The notes under the pieces: model-generated
Seen by the model: the letters and a program-made list of their open reading frames with translations, nothing else
What the model was told of the DNA's origin: nothing
Database searches by the model: none
Shown here: in pieces, positions 6,529-11,760 of the stretch
How positions within the stretch are numbered: position 1 is the stretch's first letter
Layout of the letters: each line of letters opens with the position of its first letter
Translations under genes and position numbers: made by a program
NCBI GenBank assembly: GCA_045535095.1
Contig: JAZSKY010000019.1
Coordinates: forward strand, 1-11,760
Source of the DNA: SIG672 sp045535095
Lineage (GTDB): Bacteria > Bacillota > Clostridia > Oscillospirales > CAG-272
DNA length: 11,760 bases
Direction: 5' to 3'

Positions 6529-6568
6529 AAAAAATCGGACGTCCACCTCTTTGGTGAGCGTCCGATTT
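6529..6568 (-). terminator. intrinsic terminator after the SGNH hydrolase gene
   Basis: A 10-bp stem, 6532-6541/6559-6568, contains an inner CACC/GGTG pairing and on the minus strand runs into six T. It separates the hydrolase transcript from the argG promoter. Confidence 0.85.
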
Positions 6569-6589
6569 GTCTGATTTGCGTAACGTATG

Positions 6590-6639
6590 AATGTATAAAA
6601 CTCTGTATATTCATTGTATATATACAGTTTTTATACATT
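6590..6639. repeat. AT-rich 50-bp interrupted palindrome over the hydrolase stop codon
   Basis: Arms 6590-6600/6629-6639 (11 bp) and 6604-6610/6620-6626 (7 bp) are perfect, with a 9-base centre. Within it TGTATATATACA (6615-6626) is itself a perfect palindrome. The right arm includes two bases of the hydrolase stop codon. It could be an operator, an mRNA-end hairpin or part of the terminator region. Confidence 0.6.
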
Positions 6640-7285
6640 AAATTCCGATGGCGTCCTCTTTCTTTACGAAGTGTGCGTCGAAATCTACGGGGGTTGAGAC
6701 AGTACCGATCGAAGCGTTTATCTTCTCTGTGACTGCGTTTGTGATAAGCTCTGCCGCGTCGCGCGTGTAGAAATGAGTCATATCGGAATGGTAGGAAAGG
6801 GGCTTGTCGCAGAGCAGGGCATAGAGATCGTTCACCTCAAAGCCGTGCTTTTTTACTACCTCGATCGCTACCGTATTGTACTTTTCAATATCAGAGTTGT
6901 AGCGCATAAATGCGTTCGGATTTCTGTATCCCTCCTCGTTTACGGGGGTTGAGGTTGCGAATATGACCTTCGCATTCGGGCAGATGAGCTTTATTCTCTT
7001 GCAGATGCGGTCGATAAACTGCTCGTAAACGTCAATGGGGGTGAGACAGCCGTCCTCGAACATCGTGAGGCAGTCCCACAGACCTGCGTTCCAATGTACG
7101 CAGTCAACGTTTGCGCCGCCGAATTTGCTCTGACCGACCCAGTCGCTGAAATTACGCAGCACGTACTGCGAGAAGCGGCAGTTTCCCTCGGGGTAATACA
7201 CCTCTGCCGAGCCGTCAAGCGCCATTTTTACGAATTTGTCATAGCCCTGACGAATCGAATCGCCAATGAGAATTACTTTTTTCAT
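6638..7285 (-). CDS. SGNH/GDSL-like hydrolase
   Basis: This 215-residue protein begins M-K-K-V-I-L-I-G-D-S, with the nucleophile Ser10 in the G-D-S block. The oxyanion-hole Asn is likely N66 in H-W-N-A-G, and the catalytic D-x-x-H is D168-H171. SGNH hydrolases are esterases or lipases that remove acyl or acetyl groups, often from carbohydrates. No signal peptide is visible, so it should be cytoplasmic. The ATG at 7285 has GAAAGGA about 8 bases upstream; the open frame continues further upstream into the preceding gene, but that part is out of family. It lies 53 bp after the NIF3-family gene with no terminator between, so they are probably co-transcribed. The substrate is unknown. Confidence 0.82.
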   Translation of the reverse strand: MKKVILIGDSIRQGYDKFVKMALDGSAEVYYPEGNCRFSQYVLRNFSDWVGQSKFGGANVDCVHWNAGLWDCLTMFEDGCLTPIDVYEQFIDRICKRIKLICPNAKVIFATSTPVNEEGYRNPNAFMRYNSDIEKYNTVAIEVVKKHGFEVNDLYALLCDKPLSYHSDMTHFYTRDAAELITNAVTEKINASIGTVSTPVDFDAHFVKKEDAIGI

Positions 7286-7338
7286 AACTAAAATCCTTTC
7301 GGGAAATCTTTTCCTTATTATATAATAGATGCCTTGCT

Positions 7339-8127
7339 TTAATCGGTATAACTGCAAACCTCGCCGCACTCGAAATACTTTGTCTCGATTTCGGGGAAGG
7401 TCTCGCTCAGAATTTCCGCAACGTATTCCATTCCCGCGCGCTCCGAGCCGATATGCCCCATTATGAGGAGGGTCTTTTTGTGTCCGAGGTCGGACGCGTC
7501 GCGTGCGTACTCGCCGAGCATCCATTCACACGCCTCGCCTGTCATGAGAATCTCACATTCGTCGCTTTTCAGCTCGGAAAAGACGGCAGGGGGTGTGCCG
7601 CACATCAGAGAAATCTTGCGGCAGGGAAGATCTCTGTTTCCGCAGATGCGGATGTGCTTTATTTTAAGGAGCTCTTCAACCATTTTTGTAAATTCTATGG
7701 GAGTCATAGGACTGTCAAGCGTTATTCTTACAAGATCGAAGGAGTCCTTTACGTACTCCACCTCGCCCGATATATTAAGAGCCGAGACAACTCCCTTGCA
7801 GATGAGGTCGGGGAAGCTGTAATGCGGATGATCGTGGAATCTGAAAAGGGCAAGTCCCGAGTCCTCGATGAATTTTCGCTTTTCGCACTCTATTTTATCG
7901 TTTGTGTGGACGTCCATGTGGCTGTAATAGGTCGGCTCGTGGATAATAAGAAGATTTGCGCCCCACTCCTTTGCCGCCTTCACGACTCCGACAGTCGCAA
8001 ACATCGAAACTGCGATCCTTCTTACCTCGACGTCGAGAGAGCCTGCCTTGCAGGTGTCACAGCTTTTGGAGTAGTCGCGGCCCTCGCCGTATTCACAGAG
8101 CTTTTCAATTATTTTTGATGCTTTCAT
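7339..8127 (-). CDS. NIF3-family dinuclear metal-centre protein
   Basis: This 262-residue protein resembles the YbgI/YqfO/NIF3 group, which forms toroidal hexamers with two metal ions per subunit and has poorly defined hydrolase-like roles. The visible family marks are L-L-I-I-H-E-P (His63), an H-D-H-P-H cluster at 98-102, M-T-G-E at 195-198 and M-G-H-I-G-S-E-R at 223-230 (H225 and E229 as metal ligands). Position 64, normally the second His of an H-H-P motif, is Glu here, and the usual H-T-N-L-D motif is replaced, so this is a divergent member. There is no PII-like insertion as in longer YqfO proteins. The ATG has GGGAGGG about 8 bases upstream. It is transcribed divergently from the anion transporter gene. 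Confidence 0.8.
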   Translation of the reverse strand: MKASKIIEKLCEYGEGRDYSKSCDTCKAGSLDVEVRRIAVSMFATVGVVKAAKEWGANLLIIHEPTYYSHMDVHTNDKIECEKRKFIEDSGLALFRFHDHPHYSFPDLICKGVVSALNISGEVEYVKDSFDLVRITLDSPMTPIEFTKMVEELLKIKHIRICGNRDLPCRKISLMCGTPPAVFSELKSDECEILMTGEACEWMLGEYARDASDLGHKKTLLIMGHIGSERAGMEYVAEILSETFPEIETKYFECGEVCSYTD

Positions 8128-8153
8128 AAATCAGCCCTCCCTGCTTTGTGGTA

Positions 8154-8182
8154 AGTATATCACAAATTGCCGCTTTTTTCAA
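8154..8182 (-). promoter_or_regulatory. sigma-A promoter of the NIF3-family gene
   Basis: On the minus strand TTGAAA (8182-8177), a 17-bp spacer and TATACT (8159-8154) lie about 27 bases before the start codon. Confidence 0.7.
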
Positions 8183-8184
8183 CA

Positions 8185-8202
8185 ACCTTTTATATAAAAG
8201 GT
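8185..8202. promoter_or_regulatory. perfect 18-bp palindrome between divergent promoters
   Basis: ACCTTTTATATAAAAGGT reads the same on both strands. It lies 2 bp outside the -35 box of the minus-strand promoter and 20 bp upstream of the -35 box of the plus-strand promoter, the usual place for an operator serving both genes. The binding protein is unknown. Confidence 0.55.
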
Positions 8203-8222
8203 AACAAAATGCAAAAAAGCAC

Positions 8223-8251
8223 TTGAAAATCGAAAAAAAGTGGTGTATAAT
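8223..8251 (+). promoter_or_regulatory. sigma-A promoter of the SulP transporter gene
   Basis: TTGAAA at 8223-8228, a 17-bp spacer and a perfect TATAAT at 8246-8251 predict a start near 8258, about 34 bases before the ATG. Confidence 0.8.
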
Positions 8252-8291
8252 CATATCGCTTTTAAAGAATTTTAAAGAAAAGAGAATTTTT

Positions 8292-9557
8292 ATGGACAAG
8301 ATTTTCAGACCGAAGATCATCGACACCCTCAAAAATTACAGCGGAAAGCAGCTCGCAAGCGACCTCACCGCAGGACTTATCGTTGCGATAATTGCCCTTC
8401 CTCTCTCGATAGCGCTTGCAATAGCGTCGGGCGTATCTCCCGAAAAGGGAATATACACCGCAATCGTTGCGGGACTCGTTATCTCCCTTCTTGGAGGAAG
8501 TAAGGTCAACATCTCGGGACCTACCGCCGCATTTGCCACGATCGTTGCAGGAATCGTTATGCAGCACGGCATAGCGGGACTGACCGTTGCTACCGTTATG
8601 GCGGGAATACTTCTTATACTTATGGGACTTTTACGCGTAGGCGCGCTCATAAAGTACATACCGAAAACGATAACCGTCGGATTTACGTCGGGAATAGCGG
8701 TCACGATACTTATCGGTCAGCTTAAGGACTTTTTCGGTCTCACCTTTGCAGAAGGAACTCACGCGGTCGAGACGAGCGAAAAGATCGTTGCGGTTGCAAA
8801 ATCGTTTGGCACTTTAAATCCTTGGGCGCTTCTCGTGGGCGCACTCGGACTTGTTATCCTTATCGCGTGGCCCTATATAAATAAGAAGATTCCCGCTTCG
8901 CTTATTGCGGTGCTTATCGGATCTGTCGCCCTTCTTCTTATTCCGATAGAGGTCAACACCATCGGCGACCTTTACGAAATAAACGGCTCTCTGCCGAAAT
9001 TCTCCTTCCCGAAGGTCGATCTCGATATGATAATCACCCTCTTGCCGAATGCGGTCACGATAGCCGTGCTTGCGGGAATCGAATCGCTGCTTTCGTGCGT
9101 TGTTTCCGACTCGATGATAGACGATAAACACAACTCGAACACCGAGCTTATCGCGCAGGGCGTTGGAAATATCTGCTCTGGACTCTTCGGCGGAATCCCC
9201 GCAACCGGCGCGATCGCGCGTACTGCGGCAAACGTCAAAAACGGAGGACGCTCGCCTATCTCGGGTATCGTCCACGCGATAGTGCTTCTTCTCGTTCTCG
9301 TTGTACTTATGCCGTACGCATCGCTTATCCCGATGCCGATAATCGCGGCGATACTCTTTATCGTTGCCTATAATATGAGCGAATGGCGAGAGTTCGTGCA
9401 TCTCTGCAAGACCGAAAAGGCGTTTGATATAATGATCCTCGCGCTCACCTTTGTGCTCACAGTTGCTTTCGACCTCGTTGTCGCGATCGCCGTTTCGATG
9501 GTGCTCGTTACGGCAAGAAGAGTCGTTTTGAAGATCAGAAGCAAAAAGACTGCATAA
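8292..9557 (+). CDS. SulP/SLC26-type anion transporter lacking a STAS domain
   Basis: This 421-residue protein is hydrophobic throughout and should be an integral membrane transporter or exchanger of sulfate, bicarbonate or other anions. Diagnostic SulP segments are A-L-P-L-S-I-A-L-A near 35-43, G-G-S-K-V-N-I-S-G-P-T-A-A-F at 68-81 and G-L-F-G-G-I-P-A-T-G-A-I-A-R-T-A-A-N-V at 298-315. Typical SulP proteins carry a C-terminal cytoplasmic STAS domain of ~100 residues or more; this one ends ~15 residues after its last membrane segment. Because the strong terminator follows at once, the short form is genuine in this sequence. The ATG at 8292 begins a family-like N-terminus. Only a weak AG-rich ribosome site (AAAGAGAA) precedes it, and an upstream TTG lies inside the promoter. 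The substrate is not predictable. Confidence 0.9.
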   Translation: MDKIFRPKIIDTLKNYSGKQLASDLTAGLIVAIIALPLSIALAIASGVSPEKGIYTAIVAGLVISLLGGSKVNISGPTAAFATIVAGIVMQHGIAGLTVATVMAGILLILMGLLRVGALIKYIPKTITVGFTSGIAVTILIGQLKDFFGLTFAEGTHAVETSEKIVAVAKSFGTLNPWALLVGALGLVILIAWPYINKKIPASLIAVLIGSVALLLIPIEVNTIGDLYEINGSLPKFSFPKVDLDMIITLLPNAVTIAVLAGIESLLSCVVSDSMIDDKHNSNTELIAQGVGNICSGLFGGIPATGAIARTAANVKNGGRSPISGIVHAIVLLLVLVVLMPYASLIPMPIIAAILFIVAYNMSEWREFVHLCKTEKAFDIMILALTFVLTVAFDLVVAIAVSMVLVTARRVVLKIRSKKTA

Positions 9558-9560
9558 AAG

Positions 9561-9585
9561 AAAACCCCGACAACGTCGGGGTTTT
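9561..9585. terminator. bidirectional intrinsic terminator
   Basis: An 11-bp perfect stem (9561-9571/9575-9585) with a 3-base AAC loop has A4 on the left and T5 on the right. It closes the transporter gene and the converging beta-propeller gene. Confidence 0.9.
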
Positions 9586-9590
9586 TAGTT

Positions 9591-10721
9591 TTATTTCGTT
9601 GCCGCGACCAGCTCGTCAACAGGGGTGATCGCGATGTCAACACAGCCGCGCACGGTCGTCGTGCTGACGATATATTTTCCGTCGGGAGTGAACTGCGGAT
9701 GGGGGTCAAGATGCCAATAGGCTCTCGGATATTTCGGCTTCGGCATAGCAGAGAAGATGTCGATCGTTTTGCCGCTTTCTCTGTTAAAGAATATCACGCG
9801 GCAGGGCGTTTTATTCCATTCGTAGGGCGACTGATCGGCAACCCAAAGACTTCTGTCTGTGTTGCAATGCGCGTGGCAAAGAGGCTCCTTCCAAACGTGC
9901 ACGAGCTTCCTTGTGTCAAGATCCATCTCGAAAGCGCCCCGTTTAAAATCGACGGTGCACATTTTTCCGTCTCCCGACCAGAAATCGTGGCAGAACTTCG
10001 TTTCATCGTGTCCGAACCAGCTGCGAGGCACGAGAGGCTCGAAAACGGTAGAATCGGTGTCGTGAAGCCATATTCTGTTCTTGAAATCGAAGAATTTGCC
10101 CGTGTTCGGATCGTTCCAGCCGTCCTGATCTATAAGGAAAAGCTTCGGATGTACGGGCGAAAATTGACCGTGGTTATAAAGTCCCTGATACTCGTTTATG
10201 ATGTTGAATTTTCTCGTTTCCATATCGAGAAGTGCAATAAAGCCGTAGGTCGTAAACATCGCGTCAACGAGCATATATTTTCGGTCTGCCGAAAGGGTAA
10301 GGTGCGTTCCGAAGCGGACTATCCTCTTATTATCGATGTATTTCGGATCCATGACCGCAAATTCTTCTATGTTTCCATCTGTGTCTATCGTGCATATCTG
10401 ACCTATCTTTTCAGATCCCACGAAATAGACCTTGTCTCCCTCGGGTGCAACAAGGGGAGTTGCGTCCCAAAAAACGGCCTCCTTGAACACTTTCACAAGT
10501 GGCTCCTTCGGATCAAGACAAACGACCCCAAGACAGCGGTGGCGAAGCGGCGGATAGAAGCAGTACGTCCATAAATATTTCTGATCTGCCGAGAGCGACT
10601 GATTTGTGAAATAGAAGCTCTGCACGTACTCGGCAGGCTTTTTACTTAATATGTAGCTCTTGACTCCGCTTTTTTCGTCGAAATATTCTTCAAAAAAGGG
10701 GAGATTTGCAAAATCTATCAT
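9591..10721 (-). CDS. beta-propeller protein resembling oligogalacturonate lyase
   Basis: This 376-residue protein lacks a signal peptide and is built of repeated WD/TolB-like strands (for example S-A-D-Q-K-Y at 44-49, S-A-D-R-K-Y at 144-149, T-P-D-G-K-Y at 345-350), as expected of a seven-bladed propeller. The H-A-H-C-N segment (283-287) and D-P-H-P-Q-F-T-P-D-G (339-348) resemble the metal-binding region of oligogalacturonate lyases, which split unsaturated pectin oligomers with a Mn ion held by His residues. One of the usual paired His residues appears to be replaced by Asp339, with His337 nearby, so the same chemistry is not assured. AAGGAG lies 7 bases before the ATG at 10721. It has its own promoter and stands alone. 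Other propeller enzymes remain possible. Confidence 0.65.
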   Translation of the reverse strand: MIDFANLPFFEEYFDEKSGVKSYILSKKPAEYVQSFYFTNQSLSADQKYLWTYCFYPPLRHRCLGVVCLDPKEPLVKVFKEAVFWDATPLVAPEGDKVYFVGSEKIGQICTIDTDGNIEEFAVMDPKYIDNKRIVRFGTHLTLSADRKYMLVDAMFTTYGFIALLDMETRKFNIINEYQGLYNHGQFSPVHPKLFLIDQDGWNDPNTGKFFDFKNRIWLHDTDSTVFEPLVPRSWFGHDETKFCHDFWSGDGKMCTVDFKRGAFEMDLDTRKLVHVWKEPLCHAHCNTDRSLWVADQSPYEWNKTPCRVIFFNRESGKTIDIFSAMPKPKYPRAYWHLDPHPQFTPDGKYIVSTTTVRGCVDIAITPVDELVAATK

Positions 10722-10753
10722 AATTTTCTCCTTCAAAAAGGTGATTTGAGGAT

Positions 10754-10781
10754 GTTATATCACTAAAAAATGAAAAGTCAA
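10754..10781 (-). promoter_or_regulatory. sigma-A promoter of the beta-propeller gene
   Basis: On the minus strand TTGACT (10781-10776), a 16-bp spacer and TATAAC (10759-10754) lie about 33 bases before the start codon. Confidence 0.7.
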
Positions 10782-10815
10782 TGAAACGACGAAATTAAAT
10801 CCGCCTCCATAACCT

Positions 10816-10836
10816 GCCGCAAGGCGAATATAACTG
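10816..10836. repeat. solo unit of the hairpin-array repeat
   Basis: These 21 bases differ from 11617-11636 by one inserted base and one substitution, sharing GCCGCA(A)GGCGAATA-x-AACTG. Both copies lie immediately beside a terminator hairpin. An 8-bp inverted repeat (10814-10821 with 10874-10881) also flanks the neighbouring terminator. Confidence 0.55.
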
Positions 10837-10837
10837 A

Positions 10838-10867
10838 AAAAAGCACTTTCTTTCGAAAGTGCTTTTT
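10838..10867 (-). terminator. intrinsic terminator of the RDD-family gene
   Basis: A perfect 13-bp stem, 10838-10850/10855-10867, with a 4-base loop is followed on the minus strand by T-rich sequence. It lies 33 bp after the stop codon of the RDD-family gene and prevents read-through into the beta-propeller gene. Confidence 0.85.
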
Positions 10868-10900
10868 GTGATGTGCGGCAGATTTAGATGCAAACGATGC

Positions 10901-11320
10901 CTATGTATTTTTTGTCTTTCGTACAACCTGTGTTTTAGCGAGAAAATCGCCTAAGCGTTTTCCTTTGTTAACCAAAACAACGATACCTTCAATCTGTACG
11001 ATCACGTATGTAATATTTCTCAAAATCAAACTGCCGAAAGATGCTTTTTCTCCGGTTTCGGAATTTTGGATCATCAAACCGCAAATAAGCTTACCCAAGC
11101 TTCTTCTTCCGAACAAGCAATCCTTGAATAAGCAATATAGAGGCAACCACGCAAGCCCCATAAGAAATCCCGCGGACGTGAACATCTTGATGCTCGGATA
11201 AAGTAGGTATTCGGGGTTACTTCCGGGACCATAAAACATAAGCGCCATAGCAACACCGAACATGATATTCCAGTCGATTACAAATGCAAAAAATCTTCGA
11301 ATTAGAATTTTAAAGTCCAT
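10901..11320 (-). CDS. RDD-family membrane protein
   Basis: This 139-residue protein has an N-terminal R-R-F-F-A-F-V-I-D (Arg9 and Asp16 of the RDD signature; the second Asp is Trp17). It has two or three membrane segments (about 11-30, 47-64, 97-117) and the family's loop F-G-R-R-S-L-G-K-L-I-C-G-L at 70-82. It ends with K-R-L-G-D-F-L-A-K-T-x-V-V at 121-133. RDD proteins are small membrane proteins whose role is mostly unknown; some are linked to ion transport. The ATG at 11320 has GAGGTGG about 8 bases upstream; the open frame continues 29 codons upstream across the promoter, which is not credible as protein. It is a single-gene unit with promoter and terminator. Its coding sequence is visibly more AT-rich than the arg genes. 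Confidence 0.85.
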   Translation of the reverse strand: MDFKILIRRFFAFVIDWNIMFGVAMALMFYGPGSNPEYLLYPSIKMFTSAGFLMGLAWLPLYCLFKDCLFGRRSLGKLICGLMIQNSETGEKASFGSLILRNITYVIVQIEGIVVLVNKGKRLGDFLAKTQVVRKTKNT

Positions 11321-11351
11321 ATTTCTACCACCTCTCATTTGGCTGTGTCTT

Positions 11352-11380
11352 ATTATACCACAATTTTGTAAATATTTCAA
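11352..11380 (-). promoter_or_regulatory. sigma-A promoter of the RDD-family gene
   Basis: On the minus strand TTGAAA (11380-11375), a 17-bp spacer and a perfect TATAAT (11357-11352) predict a start near 11345, about 25 bases before the start codon. Confidence 0.8.
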
Positions 11381-11433
11381 GTGCTTCGTTAGTTCGAATC
11401 TGTCCACAGTTTTGGTGTCGTGAAGAGTTTTTT

Positions 11434-11635
11434 AGTGATATACTGACTTCGTCAGCGTGATATTGTCGCAAGCGACAGTGATATGAAAGCCTACGGCTTT
11501 CGTGATATTTTATTCGCCTTGAAAGCTCGCAACGCTCACACAGTGAGCGGGCGAATACCACTCGGCGACAGCCGAATATCACTGCGTACACAATGCAATT
11601 GTGTGCAATAGAACTCGCCGCAGGCGAATAAAACT
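11434..11635. repeat. mirrored array of short hairpins with conserved separators
   Basis: No gene is seen between 11321 and 11700. Four separators of type [A/C]GTGATAT lie at 11434, 11456, 11477 and 11501, and four in reverse-complement sense (AATA-x-x-ACT) at 11554, 11575, 11607 and 11627. Between them are hairpins with unrelated stems: 11443-11447/11451-11455, 11464-11469/11472-11477, 11485-11491/11495-11501, 11562-11566/11571-11575, 11588-11594/11598-11604 and 11615-11619/11623-11627. The centre is a larger stem, 11511-11518/11550-11557, holding an inner hairpin 11534-11539/11543-11548. The array lies between serS and the RDD-family gene. Confidence 0.75.
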
Positions 11636-11662
11636 GCCCAACTTCCTTATGAGAAGTTGGGC
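11636..11662 (-). terminator. probable terminator after serS
   Basis: A perfect 10-bp stem, 11636-11645/11653-11662, lies 38 bp past the serS stop codon. On the minus strand it is followed by AGTTTTATT, a modest U-tract, so termination is likely but not certain. Confidence 0.55.
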
Positions 11663-11700
11663 AAGAAGCGGAGTTTTTGTTTGATAGGGAAAGCTGTATT

Positions 11701-11760
11701 TTACTGCTTGGGAATAAGCTTTTCCTTGCCGCCCATATAAGGACGGAGCGCAACGGGAAC
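11701..11760 (-). CDS. serS: seryl-tRNA synthetase, C-terminal end only
   Basis: The last 19 codons and a TAA stop (11703-11701) read V-P-V-A-L-R-P-Y-M-G-G-K-E-K-L-I-P-K-Q. The V-P-x-x-L-R-P-Y-M-G segment is the characteristic end of bacterial seryl-tRNA synthetases, enzymes that charge tRNA-Ser with serine. The rest of the gene lies beyond the right edge. The call rests on this short but distinctive tail. Confidence 0.8.
   Translation of the reverse strand, partial: VPVALRPYMGGKEKLIPKQ

Noticed and set aside
7316..7327. TATTATATAATA as a promoter for the SGNH hydrolase gene
   Set aside because: A TATAAT can be read on the minus strand, but no acceptable -35 box lies 16-18 bases upstream, and co-transcription with the NIF3-family gene is simpler.
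11434..11635. Possible CRISPR array
   Set aside because: The repeated separators are only ~8 bases, the intervening segments are self-complementary hairpins of ~13-17 bases, and half the separators are inverted.

Overview
The window looks like chromosomal DNA from a Gram-positive Clostridia-type bacterium (Bacillota), probably an uncultured gut lineage. The evidence is strong AGGAGG-type ribosome sites, sigma-A promoters with 16-17 bp spacers, lipobox lipoproteins, many U-tailed intrinsic terminators and abundant short intergenic hairpin repeats. This placement is inferred from sequence style only. There is no phage, transposase, integrase, CRISPR array, tRNA or rRNA.

Layout: 1-240 holds two related GC-rich intergenic repeats and a terminator-like hairpin. 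At 268-296 a near-consensus extended -10 promoter starts a ~215-nt leader (303-517). The leader can fold into a closed structure: a perfect 15-bp helix beginning at the predicted +1, a second helix, two hairpins, a 14-bp long-range pseudoknot-type pairing and a UUCG-capped intrinsic terminator. A small lipoprotein gene (543-908) follows. A bidirectional terminator (933-962) separates it from a minus-strand block read right to left: argG (6322-5090), an amino-acid binding lipoprotein (5050-4277), a permease fused to a half binding domain (4213-2831), an ATPase (2841-2092) and ornithine carbamoyltransferase (1959-976). One promoter overlapped by an ARG-box-like palindrome sits upstream of argG. 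A hairpin-rich element separates the ATPase gene from the carbamoyltransferase gene.

From 6638 to 8127 (minus) lie an SGNH-type hydrolase gene and a NIF3-family gene, probably one unit. A divergent promoter region with a perfect 18-bp palindrome separates them from a STAS-less SulP-type anion transporter gene (8292-9557, plus). A bidirectional terminator follows, then a minus-strand beta-propeller gene resembling oligogalacturonate lyases (10721-9591), an RDD-family membrane protein gene (11320-10901), a ~200-bp symmetric array of hairpins, and the last 19 codons of what looks like serS at the right edge (minus).

How the genes work together: OTC makes citrulline from ornithine and carbamoyl phosphate, and ArgG joins citrulline to aspartate. 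The embedded ABC importer therefore most plausibly carries arginine, ornithine, citrulline or a related amino acid; argH is not in the window. The most unusual items are the structured leader RNA, the half-binding-domain/permease fusion and the mirrored hairpin array.
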